NCBI GenBank assembly: GCA_964428385.1
Contig: CAYRYR010000032.1
Span: 1 to 25,675, forward strand
Origin: JAFGOM01 sp964428385
GTDB lineage: Archaea > Halobacteriota > Methanomicrobia > Methanomicrobiales > Methanospirillaceae
Direction of reading: 5' to 3'
Length of the DNA stretch: 25,675 nt
In this document: positions 1-8,528 of the stretch, in pieces
Position numbering within the stretch: position 1 is the stretch's first letter
Layout of the letters: each line of letters begins with the position of its first letter
Made by a program: the position numbers and the translations under genes
Notes under the pieces: generated by a model
The model's input: only the letters and a program-made list of their open reading frames with translations
Told to the model about the DNA's origin: nothing
The model's database searches: none

Positions 1-176
1 TGGTCAGACGTAAGGCTGAGTCTCATAGGGTTTTTTATGAAAATTTTACTTATATTCAATGATAGATGAAAAGGATTATACGGCAGGTACTAAAACATGG
101 GTGAAAGAGAATCAGATGTGTGATGGTGAGAATGATCCTGTCAGTCAATTGCCTAAGAGAACACGATGAGGGACAG

Positions 177-193
177 TCAAAAAAAGAGGGATG
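177..193 (-). terminator. T-tract terminator after the TPR subtilase-fold gene
   Basis: On the minus strand a run of seven T sits within about 15-20 bases after the TGA stop of the last gene of the secreted cluster. Archaeal termination commonly occurs at such T-rich tracts without a strong hairpin. No stem was found. The remaining bases 1-176 show only very short open frames and no recognisable gene. Confidence 0.35.
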
Positions 194-198
194 ATTAT

Positions 199-3100
199 TC
201 AGGCTCCCATCTGTTGTGCCTGCTCCAGTCCTTTCAGTGCTGATTCATACTGGGGGTCAATCATCAGGGAATTCTGAAACATCTGGGCAGCATCGGCATA
301 GTTCCCCATCTTTAGCAGAGTAAGCCCGGTATTATACCAGAAGAGTGCCGAGTTCGGATTTAATTCAGTCGATTTCTGGTGGTATTTCAGGGCGTTTTCA
401 TAGTCCCCGTTCTGATAAAGAATATTTCCTGCTTTGCTCCACGCATCAGCAAGATCCGGCTGGATATCTAGCACCTGCGTATAGAGGTCAAAGGCACGCT
501 TTGTATCACCAAGTCGTGTCAGGGCAAACGCCATATTGATAAGCGTATGGACATCCTTAGAATCAAGAAGTAGAGCCTGTTCATAGGCTGCTACAGCCTG
601 CTCGTACTCTTTCATATCCACAAGATAAAAATCACCCTTCGTCTGGATCATCTTTACTGAGTCTGGATACTGACTGATGGCAACGTCAATGGCAGCGATA
701 GCTTCAGGCATCATTCCCAATTTTGCATAGGCAAGCGCCTTGTTCCGCAATGCCTCCTCATGTGCCGGGTTCAGTGCGAGAGCCGTATCAAAAGCAGCAA
801 TTGCACCGAGATAATCGCCCTTGTCACGTAACAGTACTCCTTCATCGGTCCAGTCATCTGCGGTTTGTGGGACACTTGTAACAATTCCGGCAGACACTGC
901 CTCAGATCCTGCCATCTGACCATTATCTTTGAGCGGCAGGTTGTCAACAACCTGGTTGGCAGTATAGGGAGTATCACAGAACCCATCGTTATCGGCATCG
1001 GTACAGACCTGGGAGAATCCCTGACCAGATGGAGAGGACCAGACATTTCCACCCAGTTCATTACCGTCAAGGATGTTTTCTCCTGCTTCGTGTTCGATGT
1101 TATAGAGGTAATTACTGTCAGCCCCGTCTTCAATCCCGACGTTCACGTCATTGGAGAAGTAATTGTTAAATATCAGATTTTTACTGTCACGGTCGACCCG
1201 GTACATGATAAAGATCCCTTGTCCACGGTTCTGTGTAATAAGATTTCCTGATACAACGTTACCTGCTGATGGCTGGAACATGATGGCAGAACCACGATTT
1301 GCGGTAAACTCATTGTTCTGGATCATGTTGTTATCTGACTGGTAGATATTTATTCCCCGCATATTGCCTGAAAAGGTATTTTCAGCAATCGTGTTGCCGG
1401 TACTGCCGTGAAGCATGATCCCGTTTAACTTGTTGTTCAGGAACTCGTTTTGCGAAATAATCCCGTCTTTTGCACTGATACAGTCAATACCATGCTCGCC
1501 GTTTTGCGAAAAAGTATTCTTTTGAATAGTAATTGCAGAGGTATCATGTTCAAGCAGGATGCCTGAATCGAGTGCTCCCTGGATGGAATTAGATGAAACC
1601 TCATTTTTTGAACTGCCATCAATGTCAATTCCGTTGATACCGCCATATATCTCGCTTGTTGTGATCTGTGATCCCGTTGTACCACTCTCTAAAATAATGC
1701 CGCTATTACCACTGTCGCGAATCGTGCAGCTATCAATCTGTACCGCATCTGAAGCTTGGACAACAATACCGTTCGTGGTATAATCAAGGGTGGATCCACT
1801 AATCGTAATATCTGATGCCGAATCAATCATAATACCGTTATACGCATCTGAAATTCTGAGATTTTGAAGCGTTACATCTGATAGTGATGAGTGGACCAGA
1901 ACACCTGTCTGGAATATCGGATCTCCCATACCTGTTGAGAACGCCCGTCCCTTGATTACATGACCGCTTCCATCCAGTGTTACCCCGGAACATGCAATCT
2001 CGATGATGACTTCGCTTGTGTCTGTAATATCATTTGTAAGGCTGTACGAGCCGGGTGTAGTGATTACCACAGGTCTGGTTATGCCTGAAGATGCCTCTGC
2101 CGGTACTTCGGTTGGGGGAACGGTAATGTCTGGTGGCGTTATATCGACCGGTTCCTTTGGTTCTCCATATGTAACTTCAAGGTAGGTAGAGAGAGCTTCT
2201 GCATTGGCAAGACCATGGCCATATGCCTCATCCCATCCCGGATTTCCAAGATCAGTTGCCGTTGAAAAAAGGGCTTCTTTTACCTGATCAGCACTAAGAT
2301 CTGAAAAGTTGCTCCAGAGAAGTGCGATTAACCCTGCAATATGTGGAGCGGATGCACTGGTTCCTTCAAAGATACCCTGAACGGGAGCACCAAAACCTCC
2401 TGCCCCTGAAACCGAGACAGTATCAGGAGCGGTGATATCTGGTTTCTGCCGGGTTGTTGCAGATGGATGAGAGATAGTTATCGTTCCCCGTGATGAGATC
2501 CCCTGGATCTCTGGTTCCGTTGGTTTACATGCAGCAACAGTGATGATCCCCGGGGTTGCACTGATCCCGTATATAGAATCAGCCGGGATAAGATGAGAAT
2601 TATCAACAGATACGAGATTTGTAAATCCAATGAACAGTTCGATATTTCGTGCAGTAACATCATCATCGGCCCAGACTTGTATCTCTAATTGCTCTGTCTC
2701 CTCTTCTTTTCCATAATTCCCATATTGTATCCTTTGGTACGCACGTCCCCTCTGGCTGATATCCCGTTTTCCGACCCCAACTACTTCTCCACTATCACGA
2801 TCCACTAGGTGCAGTTCATATTCATTTTCAGGGGAATTGTAAGGATCATCCCACTGTAAAACTACCTCCAGTTTTCCTTTTGGTTGAATATCAGCTGGGA
2901 TTCCCGTTTCCCCGGAAAAACTATGGGTGCCGCCACTCTGGCGGGAAAATTCAGCCTGGTAATGTTTCGTTGCCAGGTTTCCTGCAGAAGCAATCAGTAT
3001 CAGGTTTGGATTTTTTTCCATCAGATCTGAAAGGTGCAATGATACAGCATTGTCTTCAAAAAATGGCCAGTCAGAGCTTTCAAAGTCTGAGACAATGATA

Positions 3101-3510
3101 TCAGCACCGGCAGCGACAAGGGCATCATACGCTCCCATCACCTGAGTATCTCCACCACATCCAAAATCATGAAAGAGAAGGGTGGCACCAGGGGCGATAT
3201 CGTGAACGATCTCAAGTATTGCAGTCCCTTCATCCTTGCTGCTTTTACACTGGCTGGAAAGGATCTTGACAGTATCAGGGAGATCGCCAGACTGGACCGC
3301 CTGTGCATAGTTATCAGCACCGTCAGATATTACTCCGACAATGATGCCTTTGCCATCATTCGGGAGGATCTCCCTGACATCCTTCGTCTTCAGAAGGATA
3401 TCTCCTTCGGTGACGGCTTTTCCTGCAGCAGACGCTGCTGATATCAGACAGGATCCGATAAGGATGATGCTAATCAGCAACGATATCCATGGAAATATAT
3501 TAGATCTCAT
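199..3510 (-). CDS. Exported subtilase-fold (S8/S53-like) protein with beta-helix and TPR domains
   Basis: Predicted exported multi-domain protein of 1103 residues. An N-terminal hydrophobic segment (about 5-30) looks like a signal peptide. Residues 55-440 have a subtilase fold: Asp63 in VISDG, Asn178 in ASAGN (oxyanion) and Ser385 in GTSASAPHIAGL. The usual HGT His is replaced by Glu94 in DEGTA, giving a Ser-Glu-Asp set that recalls sedolisins. Residues 475-860 are NosD-like right-handed beta-helix repeats ending in an Asp-rich DxDxDG motif. Residues 885-1103 hold six TPRs. A GTG start at 3519 is possible, but the ATG at 3510 is preceded by GTGAT at suitable spacing. It is last in a six-gene minus-strand run, 82 bases after the PAN-domain gene. 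Whether it cleaves protein cannot be told from sequence. The fold assignment is firm. Confidence 0.88.
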   Translation of the reverse strand: MRSNIFPWISLLISIILIGSCLISAASAAGKAVTEGDILLKTKDVREILPNDGKGIIVGVISDGADNYAQAVQSGDLPDTVKILSSQCKSSKDEGTAILEIVHDIAPGATLLFHDFGCGGDTQVMGAYDALVAAGADIIVSDFESSDWPFFEDNAVSLHLSDLMEKNPNLILIASAGNLATKHYQAEFSRQSGGTHSFSGETGIPADIQPKGKLEVVLQWDDPYNSPENEYELHLVDRDSGEVVGVGKRDISQRGRAYQRIQYGNYGKEEETEQLEIQVWADDDVTARNIELFIGFTNLVSVDNSHLIPADSIYGISATPGIITVAACKPTEPEIQGISSRGTITISHPSATTRQKPDITAPDTVSVSGAGGFGAPVQGIFEGTSASAPHIAGLIALLWSNFSDLSADQVKEALFSTATDLGNPGWDEAYGHGLANAEALSTYLEVTYGEPKEPVDITPPDITVPPTEVPAEASSGITRPVVITTPGSYSLTNDITDTSEVIIEIACSGVTLDGSGHVIKGRAFSTGMGDPIFQTGVLVHSSLSDVTLQNLRISDAYNGIMIDSASDITISGSTLDYTTNGIVVQASDAVQIDSCTIRDSGNSGIILESGTTGSQITTSEIYGGINGIDIDGSSKNEVSSNSIQGALDSGILLEHDTSAITIQKNTFSQNGEHGIDCISAKDGIISQNEFLNNKLNGIMLHGSTGNTIAENTFSGNMRGINIYQSDNNMIQNNEFTANRGSAIMFQPSAGNVVSGNLITQNRGQGIFIMYRVDRDSKNLIFNNYFSNDVNVGIEDGADSNYLYNIEHEAGENILDGNELGGNVWSSPSGQGFSQVCTDADNDGFCDTPYTANQVVDNLPLKDNGQMAGSEAVSAGIVTSVPQTADDWTDEGVLLRDKGDYLGAIAAFDTALALNPAHEEALRNKALAYAKLGMMPEAIAAIDVAISQYPDSVKMIQTKGDFYLVDMKEYEQAVAAYEQALLLDSKDVHTLINMAFALTRLGDTKRAFDLYTQVLDIQPDLADAWSKAGNILYQNGDYENALKYHQKSTELNPNSALFWYNTGLTLLKMGNYADAAQMFQNSLMIDPQYESALKGLEQAQQMGA

Positions 3511-3592
3511 AGTTATCACACATAATAAGAGAAATTGGGTTTATTATCCTGATAGTACACTTTCTTTAACATATCTTACGAAAATCATTGAT

Positions 3593-4756
3593 TCACCGGG
3601 ATACCAGACCAGATATGCAGTACTCATTTGGGCTCGGACTTCCTGTTGCGTTCTTCAGGAAGCATTGTGCATCAGGATTCCCTTCATAACCAGGAGCAAC
3701 GTAGGTGAATGCAACACAGGACTCTTCTTCCTGACACATCCTGGCACATTCGCAGGGATCAGGAGATAACAGGGTCATTGTACTGATATCATTTCCAGGT
3801 CTTTCAGTATTTTGTTCAAGATCTCCACATGCTGATTCTCCATCTGTCCCTAGCATGTAGTAAGACGCTTCCCATGGTTCATCTTCAGGTGTCAGTTCGG
3901 TTGGTTCATCCGTTTTCGGTCCTTCAGGTTCCTCCGGGAGTTGTGGATAGGAAGGATTCCATGGTTTGTCTTCAGGATTAAGTTCCGGTTGAGGATTACC
4001 TGCAGCGGCCTGAACAGTCCCAGTCTGTGCAGGAGTACTGGCAGCAGTATTCTTTTGAGGGTTTTCAGTGACCGTCCATCCTCCCGGGCTCTGACCTGAC
4101 TGGGGAGCCTGTTGACTCCCGGAAGAGGAACCTGTGTTCTGAGTGGTTGCAGGGGTATAGGTACCTGCATTCGTTTGAGGATTTTCAGTGACCGTCCATC
4201 CTCCCTGTGTCTGACCTGACTGGGGTGCAGTCATTGCGTTCCCGGATAGCTTATCGGCATTGACAATTACTCCGGTTGTGATATCTAAAATAAGCCCCTG
4301 AGTGATGTCATAATAATACTGGGCAACCAAAGCCGTTCCACGTGGATCAGTGTAATATAGATTGATAAGGAACCATCCATGGGAAGGACTGTAATACTTG
4401 TTGAGATACTGGTCATATACCCAGGTTGACTTTGAATTCATGTCATAATAAACGCCGGTCCTTTGATCAAACGTCCATACGGCGGGTATGGGTTCTCCCT
4501 GCATGCCCGGTACTGGATCTGCCGGTGGCTGGTATGAGGCAGGGACTGCAGAGCCAACAGATGTAACAGAAGACTGCTGGGTTCCATAGGCAGTTGTACT
4601 TCCCACTGATGTTGAAGAATAAGAGTTGCCAGTACTTACAATCGACATGCTATTCATAGACAATGCCACTGCCGGTAGTACCAGTGCAACAATCAATATA
4701 AGCGTTACCAGATACCATGACCGTGTCATCAGCTTCTTATGTGTATCACCTGACAT
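3593..4756 (-). CDS. Exported PAN/Apple-domain protein with Trp-Tyr motif repeats
   Basis: 387-residue protein with an N-terminal hydrophobic segment (13-33) serving as signal peptide or anchor. Residues 90-170 are rich in Tyr and Asp (GVYYD, YYSPSHGW, YYYD) and unassigned. A Gln/Thr/Ser linker carries two copies of GGWTVTENPQ (185-194 and 225-234). Two L-x-P-E-D-x-P-W motifs follow (259-270 and 288-299). The C-terminus is a PAN_4-like domain with Cys335, 337, 341, 347, 365 and 380 and the segment CVAFTYV. PAN domains bind protein or carbohydrate, so adhesion or substrate capture is the inferred role. The ATG at 4756 is preceded by GGTGGG. A GTG at 4786 would add ten residues but lacks a ribosome binding site. 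The 228-base upstream gap and a TATA-like box suggest its own promoter. Confidence 0.8.
   Translation of the reverse strand: MSGDTHKKLMTRSWYLVTLILIVALVLPAVALSMNSMSIVSTGNSYSSTSVGSTTAYGTQQSSVTSVGSAVPASYQPPADPVPGMQGEPIPAVWTFDQRTGVYYDMNSKSTWVYDQYLNKYYSPSHGWFLINLYYTDPRGTALVAQYYYDITQGLILDITTGVIVNADKLSGNAMTAPQSGQTQGGWTVTENPQTNAGTYTPATTQNTGSSSGSQQAPQSGQSPGGWTVTENPQKNTAASTPAQTGTVQAAAGNPQPELNPEDKPWNPSYPQLPEEPEGPKTDEPTELTPEDEPWEASYYMLGTDGESACGDLEQNTERPGNDISTMTLLSPDPCECARMCQEEESCVAFTYVAPGYEGNPDAQCFLKNATGSPSPNEYCISGLVSR
3860..3982 (-). repeat. Two copies of the L-x-P-x-E-x-x-W-x-x-x-Y coding motif
   Basis: The motif copies are at 3860-3895 (LTPEDEPWEASY) and 3947-3982 (LNPEDKPWNPSY), just before the PAN domain. 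The same 12-residue pattern occurs in two neighbouring genes. Confidence 0.75.
4055..4204 (-). repeat. Direct coding repeat, 120-base period
   Basis: Two near-identical segments, 4055-4084 and 4175-4204, encode GGWTVTENPQ and lie exactly 120 bases apart within the PAN-domain gene. The similarity extends to the flanking DNA (CTGACCTGACTGGGG-type sequence), so this is a recent internal duplication in the linker. Confidence 0.75.
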
Positions 4757-4835
4757 ATGTCCCACCTTTGTTTCTGTTCGTTCCACTCGTTGCCCGGATA
4801 TTTTACATACGGTTCACTATGTAATCAACATGTCG

Positions 4836-4850
4836 GATAAGATATAAGAA
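4836..4850 (-). promoter_or_regulatory. TATA-like box upstream of the PAN-domain gene
   Basis: The minus strand reads CTTATATC within TTCTTATATCTTATCC, about 85 bases before the chosen ATG at 4756. With a start site about 25 bases downstream, the leader would be roughly 60 bases and include the GGTGGG ribosome binding site. It follows a T-rich stretch (about 4945-4975) that may end the upstream transcript. Confidence 0.35.
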
Positions 4851-4984
4851 GAGATATGAAAGCAAAGGAACTGGAAAAGTTAATTTAAGTCTTCCTATTT
4901 TTCCTGATGTAATTCCGGGTTATTAAAGGCAGAGCCGCCGGGTACAAAAGAGGTTAGGAAAGGAAAATAAAAGTTCCTTTACCC

Positions 4985-6760
4985 TTATACCAATTCGTCA
5001 GATATTATAATATTTGTATTTGTTCCTTCTTGTAGAATCGGAGAATACACTGTGTCAGTTATCTCATTAGCGATAAGAGAGATATTTTCTGAATCTTTGA
5101 TACTAATACCGTTTACCCCTCCCTCAATGGTATTACCTGTAATAGAAGTGTTTTTTCCGTCAAGAATGACAATACCCGTCGCTCCACTCGAAGATATCAG
5201 ACATGAATCAACCAGCACCCGGTCAGACGCATCCACTACGATACCCTGTGTTGTTGCATCAATAGTACAGCTGTTAATCTGTACATCTGATGTTGAGTCT
5301 ATCCTGATACCATCATAGGTTCCGGAAATAATGAGATTGGTGATGTGGATGTCAGAGAGCTGGGTGCCTGAATCAACAGCAATACCCGTCTGAAATACTG
5401 GATCATTCATGCCGCCAAAAAAGGTTCTTCCCTCAATCATGTGCCCGTTTCCGTCAATGGAAACGCCGGATGACCTGATATCAATAATTACCTCATCAGA
5501 GGCAATGATGTCAGAGGAGAGAACATAGCTGCCGGGTTTAGATAATACAACAGGACCTGATATCTCGGTTAATCCTGGTTGCATCGTTACAATGTCTGAA
5601 GTTTTTTTCAGGATTTTATCTCTAATAGATACCATGAGATTAAAGACCCCTTGAATGCTGTGTTCATAAATACTGCTGTATTGCGTATCCGCGGGGACAT
5701 AACCCGGATTACCTGTTGTTTCTGAGTATTGCAGCGAGTGGTCTGGAAGGGCACTGATAAAAAGGAATGGCCCTGTTGGTACAGGGAATCCTGATGTATC
5801 GGGTGTTTTGAGATCATCATCAACACCTGAACCTGTTCCTTTTTGTTGTATCCGTGTAATGGTTACAAATTCAGGCTGTGTCATCTCCTTTACAGAACCT
5901 TTTTCCGGAAAGAAGACTATATCATTGATAAAGACGGTATTGGGAGTAATCCATGCTGACAGCCTGACATCTTCTGGCAAAACGTCAGATCCTGATTGCA
6001 TCTTCAACTGAGATCGTACTATATCCGTTCCTGGGTTATGATAGGAGAGGATAGAAGAATAGGCACCGTCACTTCCGGTTGATTGTGTACCAAGACCCAG
6101 CTGCTTACCGGTATCACGGTCAATGAGATGTAAGTAGTATTCAGCTTTTTTTCCTAATGATCCTTCCCCACTCCAATCCAGGCTGAAATCGACCTTTCCC
6201 TGTGGGAGAATATCAACGTTACAGTTCTCATCATGAATTAATCCCCCAAAGGATACGTCGGGGTACTGGGACAATGTCAGCGATATCTGGTCAGATAATG
6301 CCCCTTTTTTCATGAAAGGTGAGTAGGCAGATCCGATATCTTCAACGATAATATCAATTCCTGAAGAGAGGAGTGAATGTATTGCCGTAGTACGGGCTGT
6401 ATTGTCTGAGCTTCTGACAGGGTAAAAGGCAACCAGGCTATCAGGGGCATATTCTGATATTATCAGGAGATATGCATGTTCCTGTGCAGTGAGTTGTTCC
6501 TGATAAAGGGACAGATCTGCTACCCTGCAGGGAGAGGCAGGAGTGCAGATAGAGGAAGTTTCACTCAGGGGAGCGATAACACCGATAATTATCTGATCGT
6601 TATCTGCCGGGAGAGAAAGTCTGCCATTTGTAAGACTTTCTTGTGTTCCTGACATACCATCAGAGACACTCTCTCCTGCAGCATTTATCACGAAAAAAAC
6701 AAGGATGAAAATAATCAATCCTGTATAAAATATAAATCGATCTTCTCTTTTTGATATCAT
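4985..6760 (-). CDS. Degenerate subtilase-fold (pseudopeptidase) beta-helix protein
   Basis: 591-residue exported protein with an N-terminal hydrophobic segment (about 9-28). It is a paralogue of the Ser-Glu-Asp subtilase-fold protein ending at 199. Shared segments include IIIGVI (57-62), the YLHLIDRDTGKQLGLG block (209-224), the SKPGSYVLSSDI entry to the beta-helix (about 407-418) and the first PbH1 repeats. The catalytic residues are gone: the Asp position is Pro64, the oxyanion Asn aligns with about Asp177, and no GTSxSAP motif exists; only Glu94 aligns. The beta-helix is cut short and there are no TPRs. The ATG at 6760 follows the previous stop by seven bases, with AGGTGT as ribosome binding site. 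An upstream extension of the frame overlaps the neighbouring gene and is not credible. A binding, regulatory or decoy role is inference. Confidence 0.82.
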   Translation of the reverse strand: MISKREDRFIFYTGLIIFILVFFVINAAGESVSDGMSGTQESLTNGRLSLPADNDQIIIGVIAPLSETSSICTPASPCRVADLSLYQEQLTAQEHAYLLIISEYAPDSLVAFYPVRSSDNTARTTAIHSLLSSGIDIIVEDIGSAYSPFMKKGALSDQISLTLSQYPDVSFGGLIHDENCNVDILPQGKVDFSLDWSGEGSLGKKAEYYLHLIDRDTGKQLGLGTQSTGSDGAYSSILSYHNPGTDIVRSQLKMQSGSDVLPEDVRLSAWITPNTVFINDIVFFPEKGSVKEMTQPEFVTITRIQQKGTGSGVDDDLKTPDTSGFPVPTGPFLFISALPDHSLQYSETTGNPGYVPADTQYSSIYEHSIQGVFNLMVSIRDKILKKTSDIVTMQPGLTEISGPVVLSKPGSYVLSSDIIASDEVIIDIRSSGVSIDGNGHMIEGRTFFGGMNDPVFQTGIAVDSGTQLSDIHITNLIISGTYDGIRIDSTSDVQINSCTIDATTQGIVVDASDRVLVDSCLISSSGATGIVILDGKNTSITGNTIEGGVNGISIKDSENISLIANEITDTVYSPILQEGTNTNIIISDELV

Positions 6761-6767
6761 GCAACAC

Positions 6768-8075
6768 CTACCATTCCAAGTAATTTTTGTCTTTTTCTTG
6801 GTCTTCTTCTTTTTCTGTAGGACTAAGTAAATAAGCATAATGAGGAGTCCATGCCTCTTCATCAGGGGTGAGATTCGAAGTAACATTTCCAACAGGGGTG
6901 AGATTTGGTGTACCATTTACCGGTAATATATATGGGTACATCGGAGTCCACGCTTCTTCTCCAGGTTTTAGTTCCTGGTTATCATTCATCTCTGGCGTTG
7001 GTTCGGGAGTGTACTGCGGGGCCCAGCCTTCTTGTGCAGGATGAAGGTTATCCTCCTGGTTTGTATTAGAGATAGGATATTGAGGAGTCCAAGCCTCTTC
7101 ATCAGGAGTAAGTTCCTCTCCGGTACCGGTAGGAGATGGTTGTGTTCCCGCTGCTGTTGGAGGAGAATAAGTATTCTGACCTGTTGCTCCTGGTTGTGGT
7201 GAATATCCCGGCTCAGAATCTGCCTCTGTTGGTTGACTTTCCTGTGTAGACGGGAAAGTTCCCTCTGAACCTGAAGGTGTTGCAGTTCCTGAAGGTGACG
7301 TTGCTGGTGTTCCAACCCAGTATGGTATATCAGTTTCTGTCTGTTCTGTATCGATTGCCGGCTGTACATTTGTATCAGTGTACATAGCAACTGATTGTGG
7401 CGAAAAACCGGTCCCTCCACTTCCAGCCCAGCACATATCAATGTACGAGTTTGTGGTGAGGTAGTAATAGCCACATCCCTGCTTGCAGTATACAACTACG
7501 CAATAGTAACACTTTTCACACGGATCAAACCATCCAACATATGCATTGGATCCTGTCATGGTATCACTGATATCAGCAGCCCCTGGTGGATAAGGTTCCC
7601 GGTTCTGGTAGACATAGAGATCAAAATCAGCAGTGCACTGTTGCTGTCTCCACCAGGATACCAGTTGTGGATTAAAAGCCACCACCGGAGCCATTCCCGG
7701 GGTGCAGCCCCCGTCTAATATCCACTCCATGTATGTCCGTTTTCCGGTCGTTGCGAAACAGTAGGTATGATACTGCCCGGCACAGAGGTAATCACCCACG
7801 GTACCCTGGCGGTACGGGACACAAAATGAGGAAAACGGAATTGTTGGATACACAGCACCAGGATAGGTCGGGAACTGGGCCCACTCGGGAATTGTCGGAT
7901 TCATAACCCAGTCAGGAACATACGATTTTTCACTGTACTCTGATGAAGATGTACAACACCCATTTATACAGCTCTTCGATACCGAGTAGTATTCTGCATA
8001 CGCAGTTCCGGTGAAAAGGAAGAGGATACAGAGCACAAAAGCCACAAAAACCATTATTTTTTTGTTAATTATCAT
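6768..8075 (-). CDS. Exported cysteine-rich protein with PPC-like core and four Trp-Tyr motifs
   Basis: 435-residue protein. The signal peptide (about 5-27) ends in TAYA before EYY. The mature part holds 14 cysteines (36, 40, 41, 85, 98, 106, 124, 147, 186, 189, 192, 197, 201, 215). Residues 147-208 (DFDLYVYQNREP ... YYYLTT) resemble the PPC domain of the cluster's C1A protease (DFDLYVARGRAP), but with added Cys pairs. A Pro/Thr/Ser/Gln linker leads to four copies of L-x-P-x-E-E-x-W-x-P-x-Y (322-333, 344-355, 369-380, 402-413) and an acidic/Lys tail. The ATG at 8075 is preceded by a GAGATGAT-like site. A GTG at 8099 is possible but lacks one. Its stop and the next ATG are only seven bases apart, so the two are probably co-transcribed. 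Function unknown; disulfide-stabilised binding protein is a guess. Confidence 0.75.
   Translation of the reverse strand: MIINKKIMVFVAFVLCILFLFTGTAYAEYYSVSKSCINGCCTSSSEYSEKSYVPDWVMNPTIPEWAQFPTYPGAVYPTIPFSSFCVPYRQGTVGDYLCAGQYHTYCFATTGKRTYMEWILDGGCTPGMAPVVAFNPQLVSWWRQQQCTADFDLYVYQNREPYPPGAADISDTMTGSNAYVGWFDPCEKCYYCVVVYCKQGCGYYYLTTNSYIDMCWAGSGGTGFSPQSVAMYTDTNVQPAIDTEQTETDIPYWVGTPATSPSGTATPSGSEGTFPSTQESQPTEADSEPGYSPQPGATGQNTYSPPTAAGTQPSPTGTGEELTPDEEAWTPQYPISNTNQEDNLHPAQEGWAPQYTPEPTPEMNDNQELKPGEEAWTPMYPYILPVNGTPNLTPVGNVTSNLTPDEEAWTPHYAYLLSPTEKEEDQEKDKNYLEW
6837..7112 (-). repeat. Four tandem copies of the L-x-P-x-E-E-x-W-x-P-x-Y coding motif
   Basis: Copies are at 6837-6872, 6936-6971, 7011-7046 and 7077-7112. 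The first and last share nearly identical DNA (GAGGAGTCCA then GCCTCTTCATCAGG on the plus strand), which points to duplication within the gene. Confidence 0.8.
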
Positions 8076-8528
8076 TTGATCATCTCTTATCGGATACACA
8101 GATTATACAACAGAATAATTCGAATATGTTATTCTTAACGCTGATGAAGATAAAGCTAGTCGTCAGTGCACGAGTACAAAAACCAATGAAGTCCATTTAG
8201 AAATTTTATCGCAATGCAAGCTATTATTCAGGGATTTCATTATTATTACCAATCTATTCATGTGTACATCCTAAAACATTTCTCTGTGGTACTCATGATA
8301 CATTCAATGGGGAGATGGTAGCTCTGGGATTGACGATTGTGAGTTGTGAAAAGGTATTATCCAGATTTTCAGAAAATCACAATATAGGTGGAGGAAATCA
8401 GGATCAGGATGGATTCTCTCTATACTGACACTCCTGACTGAAGCAGTGACATTTTACCAAAATGACAATCTCTCACTGGAGAGGATAATAAAAAGAGGGT
8501 TTAGTGAGATCCCTAGCAGATCTTAAAG
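8076..8528. other. Intergenic region, 453 bases, between cysteine-rich and C1A genes
   Basis: No convincing gene was seen. An inverted repeat, TCTCACT (8471-8477) and AGTGAGA (8503-8509), lies about 20 bases after the C1A stop with a T-rich loop on the minus strand, and may end that transcript. A TATA-like GTATAATC on the minus strand (about 8101-8112), roughly 30 bases before the ATG at 8075, may start the cysteine-rich gene and its partner. Confidence 0.4.

Noticed and set aside
865..1251. Long plus-strand frames inside the secreted genes
   Set aside because: They are antisense shadows of beta-helix and PKD coding sequence with no ribosome binding sites or recognisable domains.
6761..6916. 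N-terminal extension of the pseudopeptidase frame
   Set aside because: It overlaps the repeat-rich end of the upstream gene in another frame and lacks a ribosome binding site; the ATG at 6760 has one and follows the stop by seven bases.
8471..8509. TCTCACT / AGTGAGA inverted repeat as a regulatory RNA
   Set aside because: The 25-base loop and short arms give weak pairing; treated only as a possible terminator.
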